Positions 34,080-43,039 of a stretch of 64,000 nt of DNA are shown here, in pieces. The stretch spans positions 62,001 to 126,000 of the forward strand of contig CAMXIK010000003.1 in assembly GCA_947243855.1 (NCBI GenBank), in the 5' to 3' direction. Each line of letters begins with the position of its first letter. The stretch's first letter is position 1. This DNA comes from an uncultured Lachnospiraceae bacterium. Its GTDB lineage: Bacteria; Bacillota; Clostridia; Lachnospirales; Lachnospiraceae. The translations under genes and the position numbers were made by a program. The notes beneath the pieces are model-generated. The model ran no database searches and was not told the DNA's origin. It saw nothing but the letters and a program-made list of their open reading frames with translations.

Positions 34080-34919
34080 TTACTTCGAGTAGTCAAAAAA
34101 TCCAACGCCGGTCTTTCTGCCGAGCTTCTTCTCCTCTACCATCTTCTTAAGAAGCGGCTGCGGAGCGTATTTCTCATCTTTGGTCTCATTGTAGAGCACT
34201 TCCATGATCGCAAGGCAGATATCCAGTCCGATCAGGTCGCCAAGGTGCAGCGGGCCCATGGGATGGGATGCGCCAAGCTGCATCGCCACATCGATATCCT
34301 CTGCGGAAGCGGTGCCTGCATCCAGAACGCCGATCGCCTCGTTGATCATCGGGATCAGGATTCTGTTTACCACGAAACCGGGAGCTTCTTTTACCTGTAC
34401 GGGAGTCTTGCCGATCTCCTCCGCGATCTTGGTGATCTTATCTACCATATCCTGAGGAGTATTCTCGCCTCTGATGACCTCAACCAGCTTCATTCTGTCA
34501 GCCGGATTGAAGAAATGCATTCCGATCATCGGTCTGTCAAGGCCCTCGCCGATCTTGGTGATGGAAAGGGAAGAAGTATTGGATGCAAACATGCAGTCCT
34601 TCTTCACGATGCCCTGCAGCTCTTTGAAGATCGCCTGCTTGATCTCCATTTTCTCAAGAGCAACCTCAACGATCAAATCGCACTCGCCGCAAATGTTATT
34701 TAAACCTGTGGTAATCTTGCCCATAACCTCGTCGGCCTTCTCCTGCGTGATCTTCTCCTTGCCGACAAGGAAATTCATATTTTTCTGAATCTTAGCTTTG
34801 CCGCCTTCCGCGTACTCCTCCTTGATATCGCAAAGGCAGACTTCATAACCGTCTGTCATGGCAAATGCCTGTGCAATGCCGGAACCCATGGTTCCCGCGC
34901 CGATAATACCTACTTTCAT
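34080..34919 (-). CDS. hbd: 3-hydroxybutyryl-CoA dehydrogenase
   Basis: 279 aa. N-terminal Rossmann motif VGIIGAGTMGSGIAQ; FASNTSSLSIT and GMHFFNPADRMKLVEVI carry the catalytic histidine; the C-terminal domain has APGFVVNRILIPMINEA and HPMGPLHLGDLIGLD. It reduces acetoacetyl-CoA to 3-hydroxybutyryl-CoA. The last residues GRKTGVGFFDYSK match the family end, so the gene is complete. Confidence 0.97.
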   Translation of the reverse strand: MKVGIIGAGTMGSGIAQAFAMTDGYEVCLCDIKEEYAEGGKAKIQKNMNFLVGKEKITQEKADEVMGKITTGLNNICGECDLIVEVALEKMEIKQAIFKELQGIVKKDCMFASNTSSLSITKIGEGLDRPMIGMHFFNPADRMKLVEVIRGENTPQDMVDKITKIAEEIGKTPVQVKEAPGFVVNRILIPMINEAIGVLDAGTASAEDIDVAMQLGASHPMGPLHLGDLIGLDICLAIMEVLYNETKDEKYAPQPLLKKMVEEKKLGRKTGVGFFDYSK

Positions 34920-34984
34920 TGTAGTTCCTCCTTTATATTTTTTAATATTTTATACCACTCGAAAATTCCTTTGCTGCGCAAAAC

Positions 34985-35770
34985 TTAGCAATTCTTAAAC
35001 GGCTCCTTCACCTTCTCCTTATTCTTGTCAAGGAAGAATGCCATACCGTACTTCTGATCCTCGGTCTCGAAGCAGTCGCCGAAGAGCTTCTCCTCGATCA
35101 CGATCGCCTCGTCCATGCCGACTTCTAAACCGTCATTGATCGCCTTCTTACAGTTGCGCACCGCGATGGGCGCGTTCTTAGCGATGCCGGAAGCCATCTT
35201 CTCAGCCGCCGCCATCAGCTCTTCCTGCGGATATACTGCGTTTACCAGACCGATACGAAGCGCCTCGTCCGCCTTGATATTTCTTGCCGTATAAATCATC
35301 TGCTTCGCCATGCCGGGGCCGACGATTCTTGCCAGTCTCTGCGTACCGCCGAAGCCGGGCGTAATGCCAAGGCCGACCTCGGGCTGTCCGAACACTGCGT
35401 TCTCGGAACAGATTCTGATATCGCAGCTCATGGAAATCTCACAGCCGCCGCCCAGCGCAAAACCATTCACCGCCGCAATCACGGGAATCGGGAAGGTCTC
35501 TAACTTGCGGAACACATCGTTGCCCTTCTTACCGAAGGCTTCGCCCTCCGCCTTAGTCAAGGTGCTCATCTCGCCGATATCCGCGCCTGCCACGAAGGAC
35601 TTCTCGCCCGCGCCCGTCAGGATCAGGCATCTGATCTCCTTTAAGTCTACCGCGTCAAGGGTTGCATTCAGCTCATCCAGTACGGTGGAATTGAGCGCAT
35701 TCAACGCCTTCTCTCGGTTGATCGTGATCACGCCGACCTGCCCCTTTACCTCATATAAAACAAATTCCAT
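34985..35770 (-). CDS. crt: 3-hydroxybutyryl-CoA dehydratase (crotonase)
   Basis: 261 aa enoyl-CoA hydratase fold. SFVAGADIGEM gives the first oxyanion part, NGFALGGGCEISMSCD the second, and the two catalytic glutamates lie in GGGCE and FGQPEVGLGITPGFGG. It dehydrates 3-hydroxybutyryl-CoA to crotonyl-CoA. It lies between thl and hbd; a short hairpin separates it from thl. Confidence 0.96.
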   Translation of the reverse strand: MEFVLYEVKGQVGVITINREKALNALNSTVLDELNATLDAVDLKEIRCLILTGAGEKSFVAGADIGEMSTLTKAEGEAFGKKGNDVFRKLETFPIPVIAAVNGFALGGGCEISMSCDIRICSENAVFGQPEVGLGITPGFGGTQRLARIVGPGMAKQMIYTARNIKADEALRIGLVNAVYPQEELMAAAEKMASGIAKNAPIAVRNCKKAINDGLEVGMDEAIVIEEKLFGDCFETEDQKYGMAFFLDKNKEKVKEPFKNC

Positions 35771-35806
35771 TGTATGTATCTCCTTTTTATTTTTTCAACA
35801 TCTGCG

Positions 35807-35831
35807 GAGAATGCCCGCTTTTGGCATTCTC
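35807..35831 (-). terminator. Intercistronic hairpin between thl and crt
   Basis: 9-bp perfect stem GAGAATGCC / GGCATTCTC, 7-nt loop, no good T run. The arms equal those of the hairpin at 10935-10962. Confidence 0.55.
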
Positions 35832-35837
35832 ACATAG

Positions 35838-37016
35838 TTACATTTCTACAATAGTTGCGCATCCCATACCACCGCCGATACACAGCGTAGCAAGACCCTT
35901 CTTCGCGCCCTTAGCCTGCATCTCATGCAGCAGCGTTACCAAAATACGCGCGCCTGAAGCGCCTACAGGGTGGCCCAGCGCGATCGCGCCGCCGTTCGGA
36001 TTGAGCTGCTTGTCAACATTAATGCCAAGCTCCTTGCCAACCGCTACGGACTGTGCCGCAAACGCCTCGTTTGCCTCGATGATATCGAAGTCCTCGATCT
36101 TGTAGCCAGCCTTTGCCATAACTTTCTTGGTTGCGGGAACCGGGCCGATACCCATGATCTCCGGTCTGCATCCAGCCAGCGCGCCTGCCACGAAGGTTGC
36201 CATAGGCTTCACGCCAAGCTCCTGCGCCTTCTCCTCGCTCATCACAACGATTGCCGCCGCACCGTCGTTGATGCCGGAAGCGTTACCTGCGGTTACGAAG
36301 CCGTCGGGGTTGATCGGACGAAGCTTCTGTAAGCCTTCGATGGTAGATCCCGGTCTCGGACCCTCGTCCACCTTGAACTCCACCATCTCTTTTTTCTTCT
36401 TCACCATAACGGGTACGATCTCTTTATCAAATGCGCCGCTCTTCTGCGCCGCCTCCGCTTTCTGCTGGCTCTTCAATGCGAACTCGTCCAGTTCTTCGCG
36501 GGTAAGGCCCCACTCTCTGCAGATATTGTCCGCAGTCATAATCATATGGTAGTTATTGAAAGCATCCCAGAGGGCATCGTTCACCATCGTATCTACCAGA
36601 GTGCCGTTGTTCATTCTGTAACCGTAACGGCCCTGCATAACCGCATAAGGAGCCATGGACATATTCTCCATACCGCCGGCAACCACGATGTCAGCGTCGC
36701 CCGCCTGAATCATCTGTGCAGCCATGTTCACACAGTTTAAGCCGGAACCGCAGACCACATTGATGGTAACCGCCGGAACCTCATTGGGAATCCCAGCCTT
36801 GATGGAGGACTGGCGAGCCACGTTCTGACCCTGTCCTGCCTGAATTACACAACCCATGTACACCTGATCAACCTTATCCGGCGCTACGCCTGCTCTGTTA
36901 AGCGCCTCCTTGATCACGATTGCGCCCAGCTCTGCCGCCGGTGTGGTGCTCAAGCCCCCGCCCATTGTACCGATTGCTGTACGGCAGGCACCTGCCAAAA
37001 CAACTTTTTTTGCCAT
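35838..37016 (-). CDS. thlA: Acetyl-CoA acetyltransferase (thiolase)
   Basis: 392 aa. The nucleophilic cysteine lies in [12 protein letters not shown], the histidine in [17 protein letters not shown] and the second cysteine in [13 protein letters not shown]. It condenses two acetyl-CoA to acetoacetyl-CoA, the first step of butyrate synthesis. MAKKVVLAG is chosen as start because GGAGGAG stands 7 nt upstream. It heads the six-gene operon behind a good promoter. No butyrate kinase or CoA-transferase gene follows. Confidence 0.96.
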   Translation of the reverse strand: MAKKVVLAGACRTAIGTMGGGLSTTPAAELGAIVIKEALNRAGVAPDKVDQVYMGCVIQAGQGQNVARQSSIKAGIPNEVPAVTINVVCGSGLNCVNMAAQMIQAGDADIVVAGGMENMSMAPYAVMQGRYGYRMNNGTLVDTMVNDALWDAFNNYHMIMTADNICREWGLTREELDEFALKSQQKAEAAQKSGAFDKEIVPVMVKKKKEMVEFKVDEGPRPGSTIEGLQKLRPINPDGFVTAGNASGINDGAAAIVVMSEEKAQELGVKPMATFVAGALAGCRPEIMGIGPVPATKKVMAKAGYKIEDFDIIEANEAFAAQSVAVGKELGINVDKQLNPNGGAIALGHPVGASGARILVTLLHEMQAKGAKKGLATLCIGGGMGCATIVEM

Positions 37017-37113
37017 TTTTTTCTCCTCCATATTTGTAATATTTTTATTAAGAAGCCCTAAATGTAAGGCTTTTGTACGATTGTTATTTTTTTGTCATTG
37101 TCCGACGTTTCTA

Positions 37114-37142
37114 TTGTATCATAGGGAATCTATTTTTGCAAT
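37114..37142 (-). promoter_or_regulatory. Promoter of the butyrate operon
   Basis: Minus strand: -35 TTGCAA (37137-37142), 17-bp spacer, -10 TACAAT (37114-37119), about 97 bp before the thl ATG. Confidence 0.75.
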
Positions 37143-37157
37143 CTACTTACCATGCTC

Positions 37158-38852
37158 TTATATCTCAAATTTTTCTACAAGCTGTACCATGGTCTCCACC
37201 TGCGATTTTTGCTCGGTGCTGACAGCCGCCGTTTCCTCGGAAGTTGCGGAATTGTTATCGACAGCGGAGGAAACCTGCGTTACGTTCTGATTCAGCTCCT
37301 GCATCCGGCCGGTATCTCTCTTTAAGATCTGCTCGATCTGCCCCATCTTTTCCGTGGCTTTCTTGGCGTCGGCCATAACTTCGTTCATGTTGGCTTCCGT
37401 TTCCTCTGCAATGGAAATGCTCTTGTTCATGGCCAAAATCGTTGTCTCGATCAGCTCTGTGGTTCTGCCGGCCGCCTCCGCCGACTCAGCGGCGAGATTC
37501 TTCACTTGCTCCGCCACCACGGCAAAGCCTTTTCCTGCCTCGCCCGCTCTTGCCGCCTCAATGGCCGCGTTCAAAGCTAACAGATTCGTCTGCGAAGCAA
37601 TATCGTCGATCGCCCCTATGATCGTGCTGATCTGTTCGGAGCATCTGCCCACTTCCTGAATCGCCGCCTTTAACTCCTGTAATTTCTCATTGCCCTTCGT
37701 CAGCGTCTGGCCCGCCGATGACGCCATACTTGCGGACTCTTCCGCCTCGCGCGCGTTTTCTTCCATGCTCTTTGTCATGGCGTCAAAAGCAGTCATCAGC
37801 TCCGACACCTGCATAGCCTGCATGGTACAGTTCTCCGCCAGATCCTGCGCCGCATACGCAAGCTGCTCCGATCCGCTGTCGATCTGTCCTGAAACGGTGC
37901 GGATAGTCCTGATCGTTTCCTGCATTTTCTCCCCGATCTGCACAAAGGATTCCTTGATGGAAACGAACTCTCCCACATACTCCTGCCGAATCTCAATCCG
38001 GTAATCGCCGTTGCCCATCTTTTCAAGCGTCTGGGTGATTTCTTTGATCATGCCGAGAAGATTCTGCTTCATAAAGGCGATGGACGAAACCATCTTGCCG
38101 ACCTCGCTCTCATCCGCTTCCATGTCAAGCTCCACATGGAACTCGCCGCCCGCAAGCACGGCCATCTGATCCGACACTTTCAAGATTGGCTCCAAAAGCT
38201 CTTCCTCCGAAAATTTGATGGTCTTGATCATCTCCCGCGCCACATACAGGAAGGACAACGCAAACAGCGCCTCAAAAATGTACTGCAGCACTTTTAATCC
38301 CATCTGCCTGTTATCCTTTCTTTCTAAAATGGCAAGGATGGTCTCGTCCGTCTGCTGACTAATTTGATCGACCGAGTTTCCGTACTCCGCGCTGAACACG
38401 CACGCCTGCGCCGACGCCAGATCGCCCGCCTGCACATAGCTGATCGCCTGCTGCTCCAACGGCACAAGCTGATCGGACATCGCCGCGATCTGGTTGAGGC
38501 TCGTCCATTCGTCTTCCTTCAGGGCGCAGCCTTTCAAAGTTTCAAGCGCCTGCTCCCTGTTTTTATCCTCATTTAGTTCCTTCATATAGCCGTCGTAATA
38601 CTTCTGTTCCCCCGTAACGGCATACGACTGGATATCATACGTCAAAGTCTTCGATGCAATCCGATACTGATTCAACGCCACGGTCGTGTTGATCTGTGCG
38701 GTGCGTATGCGCGATAAGCCCATGTTAAAAACGATGAAGCCCACAAGCAGCGCTCCCCCGACCGCCACGGAAAGCAGCGCCTGCTTCACCAGCTTTTTTA
38801 ACCGCGCCGCCTGACTCTTTGTTTCCGGTAACCCACTTTTCTTTTCCCCCAT
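37158..38852 (-). CDS. Methyl-accepting chemotaxis protein
   Basis: 564 aa. Membrane segment 1 ([21 protein letters not shown]), a 150-residue four-helix ligand domain, membrane segment 2 ([18 protein letters not shown]), a HAMP region and the signalling domain with [20 protein letters not shown] and [18 protein letters not shown]. It signals through CheA-CheW to the flagellar motor. No chemotaxis genes are adjacent. I start at MGEKKSGL, 7 nt after GGAGAGGG. Confidence 0.95.
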   Translation of the reverse strand: MGEKKSGLPETKSQAARLKKLVKQALLSVAVGGALLVGFIVFNMGLSRIRTAQINTTVALNQYRIASKTLTYDIQSYAVTGEQKYYDGYMKELNEDKNREQALETLKGCALKEDEWTSLNQIAAMSDQLVPLEQQAISYVQAGDLASAQACVFSAEYGNSVDQISQQTDETILAILERKDNRQMGLKVLQYIFEALFALSFLYVAREMIKTIKFSEEELLEPILKVSDQMAVLAGGEFHVELDMEADESEVGKMVSSIAFMKQNLLGMIKEITQTLEKMGNGDYRIEIRQEYVGEFVSIKESFVQIGEKMQETIRTIRTVSGQIDSGSEQLAYAAQDLAENCTMQAMQVSELMTAFDAMTKSMEENAREAEESASMASSAGQTLTKGNEKLQELKAAIQEVGRCSEQISTIIGAIDDIASQTNLLALNAAIEAARAGEAGKGFAVVAEQVKNLAAESAEAAGRTTELIETTILAMNKSISIAEETEANMNEVMADAKKATEKMGQIEQILKRDTGRMQELNQNVTQVSSAVDNNSATSEETAAVSTEQKSQVETMVQLVEKFEI

Positions 38853-38864
38853 AGTCCCTCTCCT

Positions 38865-38884
38865 TGTTAAATCACGATTTAACA
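38865..38884. repeat. Perfect 20-bp palindrome in the chemoreceptor leader
   Basis: TGTTAAATC-AC-GATTTAACA lies between the -10 and the ribosome binding site. It could be an operator or a hairpin close to the start codon. Confidence 0.6.
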
Positions 38885-38915
38885 GCATGTCGTCATAACC
38901 GCTGCCACTATAAAA

Positions 38916-38944
38916 AGTATATCGAAATCAGGGGTTGTTTTCAA
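38916..38944 (-). promoter_or_regulatory. Promoter of the chemoreceptor gene
   Basis: Minus strand: -35 TTGAAA (38939-38944), 17-bp spacer, -10 TATACT (38916-38921). The -35 overlaps the end of the M23 peptidase gene. Confidence 0.65.
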
Positions 38945-40055
38945 TCTTTTCTTTTCGCTTCCGGTACGCTTCCGCCGCCGGGTCGGTCATGGGCACGACC
39001 CGCCTCCACTCCTTCGTATCGCCCACCTTCTCCACCTCCGAACGGTTTCGGTAGAGGAACTTGGTAAGCTCGTAGCAGTCCACCCAGATTTCGTTATTCC
39101 CCTCCTTTTGGGATTCGTCGAAGATGAGCTGTAATCCCCAGTGCAGATGCACCGTCTTGATGTTGTTGACATTCTCCTTCGTACTGTAGCCTGTGTGCCC
39201 CATGTAGCCGATCACGTCCCCGGCCGTCACCACGCTGCCCTCTTCTAACCCTTCCGCATAAGGATAATTCTGGCGCAGATGGGCATAGTAATAGTACCGC
39301 TTTCCGTCAAAGCTTCGAATCCCGATGCGCCAGCCCCCGTACTGATTCCAGCCAAGGGCTTCCACATAACCGGACTCCACCGCGATAATCGGCGTGCCGA
39401 TCTGCCCCATCATGTCATGCCCCAGATGGGGCCTTGCATAGCCATAGCTGCGGGAAGACCCGAAATCATCATAATGACTGTAGTCAAATCCCTTAGCGAT
39501 CGGTGAAAATGCCTTTAGCCCGTAAACCCGTTTCCCGTCCAGCGTAAACTCCCCCACCATGCCGCCAAGCACCGCCGTGTACGCTTCAAGGTAATAGTCG
39601 TAATACTCCATGTCCTTCGTCAATTTTTCCATGGTAGTCTTGCCGTCCCGTAGCTTTTCCGCCGTCTCGCCGATTTTTTTGACGCTGTTTTTGTCGAACT
39701 TCCCGCCGGTTCTCGCTCCCTCATAGGCCAAAAGCTCAATCCAGTTGATATGTACCTTGTCCTTATAAGTTTCCACGTCCAGATCATAGGCGGCCGCCAG
39801 CGCCTCGCAGGTGACGTGCAGTTCCACCCACTTGATAAAATTGCCGTCAGCGGTCACCTCCACCGCCTGCCTGTCTTTAGAACTCCACGCCGAACCGCTT
39901 CCCTGCCACGCCGACTCCCGCCATCTGCCAAGCAGTTCCCCCGCGATACACACAGAAAGGAATGCGAACAGAACAATCAGTCCGATTCTCCTGATCATGT
40001 TACCCCATGCGCTCTCCCCGTTTTGTTCCCCGTTTTGCCGTCCGCTCTTTCCCAT
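38928..40055 (-). CDS. M23 family metallopeptidase, membrane anchored
   Basis: 375 aa. One N-terminal membrane helix (IGLIVLFAFLSVCIAGELL, residues 22-40), a helical middle part and a C-terminal LytM domain with RPHLGHDMMGQIG (zinc ligands His and Asp), SGYVEALGWNQYGG, YYYYAHL and VHLHWGLQL. Such enzymes cut peptide cross-links in peptidoglycan outside the membrane. The ligand set is complete, so activity is expected. It is transcribed away from the DUF1576 gene. Confidence 0.9.
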   Translation of the reverse strand: MGKSGRQNGEQNGESAWGNMIRRIGLIVLFAFLSVCIAGELLGRWRESAWQGSGSAWSSKDRQAVEVTADGNFIKWVELHVTCEALAAAYDLDVETYKDKVHINWIELLAYEGARTGGKFDKNSVKKIGETAEKLRDGKTTMEKLTKDMEYYDYYLEAYTAVLGGMVGEFTLDGKRVYGLKAFSPIAKGFDYSHYDDFGSSRSYGYARPHLGHDMMGQIGTPIIAVESGYVEALGWNQYGGWRIGIRSFDGKRYYYYAHLRQNYPYAEGLEEGSVVTAGDVIGYMGHTGYSTKENVNNIKTVHLHWGLQLIFDESQKEGNNEIWVDCYELTKFLYRNRSEVEKVGDTKEWRRVVPMTDPAAEAYRKRKEKIENNP

Positions 40056-40143
40056 ACTCCGCCAACGCCATCCATCTTCCGCTTTACCGTAAATATATGT
40101 GCGCCGAAACTATGGTATGTCATAGGACAGCTTTGCTGCTGTG

Positions 40144-40187
40144 AAAAAGCGCGATAAGCAGGCTCGAAATGCTCCGCTTATGCGCGC
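40144..40187 (-). terminator. Orphan terminator-like hairpin in the M23 leader region
   Basis: On the minus strand GCGCGcATAAGC pairs with GCTTATCGCGC (one bulge) and TTTTT follows. No minus-strand gene ends here: the flanking genes are divergent. Confidence 0.5.
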
Positions 40188-40205
40188 AAAAAAGCATATA
40201 GCAGA

Positions 40206-40234
40206 TTGTACGGCGGCGCATATGTTGTTATGAT
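40206..40234 (+). promoter_or_regulatory. Promoter of the DUF1576 gene
   Basis: -35 TTGTAC (40206-40211), 17-bp spacer, -10 TATGAT (40229-40234), 38 bp before the ATG. Confidence 0.5.
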
Positions 40235-40271
40235 AGGAGTATACTGGAATCATGTATGAGAGGAGTTCCCT

Positions 40272-41588
40272 ATGAAAGAAAGCATCCGAAAAAAACTGGA
40301 GGGCCGGGAAATGTTCGTATTCAGCATCGTTACGGCCCTGCTCCTGTTCGTCGCCGCCCTGCTTTTGGCCACGCCAAAGGAGCTTGCCCGCGGCATGGTG
40401 ATTATCGTGCTTACCAGAGACGCGCTTGTCACGGATTATTTTGAACTGGCTGGTTTCGGCGCCGCCTTTCTCAATGCCGGCTTAGTCATGGGGCTTGCCA
40501 TTGTACTGATCCGCCGCCAGAAAATCCCGTTCACGGGACTTACCATGGCTGTGCTCTTTATCAATGTGGGCTTCGCCCTTTTTGGCAAAAATCCCGTCAA
40601 TGTTCTGCCCATGCTGTTTGGCACTTGGCTGTACGCCAGATTTCATCACGCGGGCATGAACCGTTACATTTACACGGCCCTTTTTGGCTCCTGCCTTGCG
40701 CCCATGGTGACGGAGCTGGTCTATCTGCTGCCCTTCTCTTTTGCCGTCAATCTGGGAATTGCCGTGCTCGTAGGTATCTTTACCGGTTTTATCCTGCCGC
40801 CTCTCTCCGTACATACCGCCTCCATGCACATGGGTTACAATCTTTTTAACATGGGATTTGCCGGCGGACTGTTTGCCTTCGTCATGATGTGCGTCCTGCA
40901 ATCCTTCGGTCTGGAAAGCAACAGCGTATTTATCTGGAGCTACGGCCGCCCCCGCTGGCTGCTCATCAGCCTGTACTTGTATTTTACAGCCACCCTGCTT
41001 TTGGGTTTCCTCTTAAACAAAAACAGCCTGCGCTCCCTTTTGCAGTTGATGCAGCATCCGGGCCGCGCGGTCACAGATTTTGTCTTTATGAGCGATGCGC
41101 CGACCACTCTGGTCAATATGGGGATTATCGGTCTGCTCTGCACCACCTACATTCTTTTGATCGGCGGCGATTTATCCGGCCCCGTAGTCGGCGCGATCCT
41201 GACCGCTTTCGGCTTTGCCGCCTTCGGCGTCCATATGCGCAATTATCCGCCGGTGCTGCTTGGGGTCTTCCTTTCCACCTTTATCACCCACATGGAACCC
41301 ACCACGCCGGGCATCCAGATGGGCGCCGTATCCGCCGTGGGTCTGGCTCCCGTGGCCGGACAATTCGGCATATTTGCCGGAATCATCGCCGGGATGCTGC
41401 ATGCGGCTGTGGTGGTGTGCACCTCCTCCCTCTACGGCGGATTAAATCTGTACAACAACGGCTTCTCCACCGGCCTTGTGGCCATTGTGCTGGTACCGGC
41501 TCTGGAAAGTTTTATTAAGGGCTTTCAGATAAAAAAGAAGCAAAAGACAAACGCCAAACAAGACAGCGCGGCGTCCGCGCAGAAATGA
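40272..41588 (+). CDS. DUF1576 multi-pass membrane protein
   Basis: 438 aa with about ten to twelve membrane segments and few charged loops. HTASMHMGYNLFNMGFAGG and GVHMRNYPPVLLGVFLSTF are conserved-looking loops repeated in the two halves, with HMEPTTPGIQMG near the end of the second. This corresponds to DUF1576, an uncharacterised family of probable transporters. AGAGGAGTTCCCT precedes the ATG. The small gene that follows after 7 bp is probably in the same transcript. Confidence 0.85.
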   Translation: MKESIRKKLEGREMFVFSIVTALLLFVAALLLATPKELARGMVIIVLTRDALVTDYFELAGFGAAFLNAGLVMGLAIVLIRRQKIPFTGLTMAVLFINVGFALFGKNPVNVLPMLFGTWLYARFHHAGMNRYIYTALFGSCLAPMVTELVYLLPFSFAVNLGIAVLVGIFTGFILPPLSVHTASMHMGYNLFNMGFAGGLFAFVMMCVLQSFGLESNSVFIWSYGRPRWLLISLYLYFTATLLLGFLLNKNSLRSLLQLMQHPGRAVTDFVFMSDAPTTLVNMGIIGLLCTTYILLIGGDLSGPVVGAILTAFGFAAFGVHMRNYPPVLLGVFLSTFITHMEPTTPGIQMGAVSAVGLAPVAGQFGIFAGIIAGMLHAAVVVCTSSLYGGLNLYNNGFSTGLVAIVLVPALESFIKGFQIKKKQKTNAKQDSAASAQK

Positions 41589-41595
41589 GGATGAC

Positions 41596-41943
41596 ATGAC
41601 ACACGAAGAAAAAAAGACCGCCAAAATCGTAGAAGAATTGACCATGTTTTTCTTTGCCTTAGAGGCAAGCTATATCGACGCCCGCATCGAGCGGGAAGAA
41701 GACAGGGCCGTTATCCGGGTGGAAGCGGATTTTAACCCGGCCTACGCCGACAAGCTTTCCCATCTTGACCCGTATCTGAACGGCAAAAAAAATGACGGCA
41801 TGGGCGACATCTATTGGGAACTGGCAGGCAGCGGCGATCCCGGCGAGACCAGCCAGCTTCTGTTAATCGGCATGATGATAGACCGCGCGGAAATCAGCGT
41901 AACAGAAAACAGGGTGAAGCTCACCCTGTTTCGAACCTACTGA
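41596..41943 (+). CDS. Hypothetical protein, 115 aa
   Basis: Soluble, acidic, ending VKLTLFRTY. Starts MTHEEKKTAKIVEELTMFFF with an alternating helix/strand appearance like a small ATP-binding or stress-regulator fold, but no catalytic motif can be named. It follows DUF1576 by 7 bp and its 3' end overlaps the convergent glycosyltransferase gene by 7 bp. Confidence 0.6.
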   Translation: MTHEEKKTAKIVEELTMFFFALEASYIDARIEREEDRAVIRVEADFNPAYADKLSHLDPYLNGKKNDGMGDIYWELAGSGDPGETSQLLLIGMMIDRAEISVTENRVKLTLFRTY

Positions 41944-43016
41944 GTCCCGTCTTTTGACCGGTACACGAACTCCCGCTGAATGGCAAAACTGATAAAGAAC
42001 AGCAGAATGTCCACCGGCATTTTCACCACAACCTCCGTACCGCCGACCAGCCCAAAGAGCGCGTTTACGAGAAAAGCGCTGCACGCCATCTGGCATACCG
42101 CCAAAACTGCGTACCTACAGACAGCCGCGGCCACGCCGGCCTTGCTTCGAAACACCACCCGGTAATTAATCATGAAATTATAGACGGCGGAAATCACCCT
42201 CGCGCCCGCCGTGGCCGCCACAATGTAAGAAATTCCAAACAGGCTCCCCGTCGGCCGAAGCGCCGCGCAAAACATTTGAAAGAGCAGCAGATCCAGCACA
42301 CTGGAAGAAAGGGAAGAAAAGAGGAATTTCCCGAACACCAGATAAATGCGCAGGGAATCCCTGACGGGATGAAAGTGGCTCGTTTTATTTTCCTCGATAT
42401 AAACCGTTTCCACTGGCACTTCTATGATCGAAATATGCCGGTCTTTCGTCTCGATCAGCATATTGGTCTCATACTCAAAACGTTCCCCCTTCACCTGCAT
42501 CAGCTCTCTCATAAAAAAAGCGGGAATGGCGCGCAGACCGGTCTGCGTGTCCGAAACGGAAAGGCCCAGCAGATAACGAAATACCTTTCGGGTACATTTA
42601 TTGCCAAAACTAGACCGTATGGGCACCCCCTGCCCGTCAAAATTCCGGCATCCGAGAATCAGGCTTTCCGGATGTCCGCACAAAGCCTGCATACACGCCA
42701 TAATGTCCTTCGGCCTGTGCTGTCCGTCCGAATCCGCCGTCACACAGCCAGGCGCTTCGGGAAACCTTCGCAGACAATAGTTAAACGCCGTTTTTAAGGC
42801 TCTTCCCTTTCCCAAATTCACCGCATGGTACAAAACCGTGCAATTTTCCATGGAAGCCGCCCGCCCGAAAAAGGAGGCGTACGCCTCCCCGCTGCCATCG
42901 TCCACCACAACCATATGGCGGATTCCGGCTTCCTGCAAATCGTGCAGCAAATGGATTAACTTTTCGTCCGGCTCATAGGAAGGTATGATGACCGGTATTT
43001 CCAAATAGGATGACAT
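41937..43016 (-). CDS. Glycosyltransferase family 2 fused to GtrA-type membrane domain
   Basis: 359 aa. Residues 1-225 are a GT2 domain (IPVIIPSYEPDEKLI, HMVVVDDGSGEAY, GKGRALKTAFNYCL, GCVTADSDGQH with the metal-binding DSD, RFEYETNMLIE), like polyprenyl-phosphate sugar synthases (GtrB/DPM type). The C-terminal 125 residues carry four membrane helices of the GtrA family, proposed to flip the lipid-linked sugar. The fusion makes and translocates a donor. I start at MSSYLEIPV; the open region upstream overlaps the preceding gene. It lies directly after the large membrane protein that may use the donor. Confidence 0.87.
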   Translation of the reverse strand: MSSYLEIPVIIPSYEPDEKLIHLLHDLQEAGIRHMVVVDDGSGEAYASFFGRAASMENCTVLYHAVNLGKGRALKTAFNYCLRRFPEAPGCVTADSDGQHRPKDIMACMQALCGHPESLILGCRNFDGQGVPIRSSFGNKCTRKVFRYLLGLSVSDTQTGLRAIPAFFMRELMQVKGERFEYETNMLIETKDRHISIIEVPVETVYIEENKTSHFHPVRDSLRIYLVFGKFLFSSLSSSVLDLLLFQMFCAALRPTGSLFGISYIVAATAGARVISAVYNFMINYRVVFRSKAGVAAAVCRYAVLAVCQMACSAFLVNALFGLVGGTEVVVKMPVDILLFFISFAIQREFVYRSKDGTQ

Positions 43017-43039
43017 GAGCTGTCTTTTCTCCCATACTT

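Noticed and set aside
37020..37160. Rex operator at the butyrate promoter
   Set aside because: TTGTTATTTTTTTGTCA is not palindromic enough for Rex.
38865..38884. Rex operator
   Set aside because: TTGTTAA / TTAACA halves are 8 bp apart rather than 4, and the last base differs.
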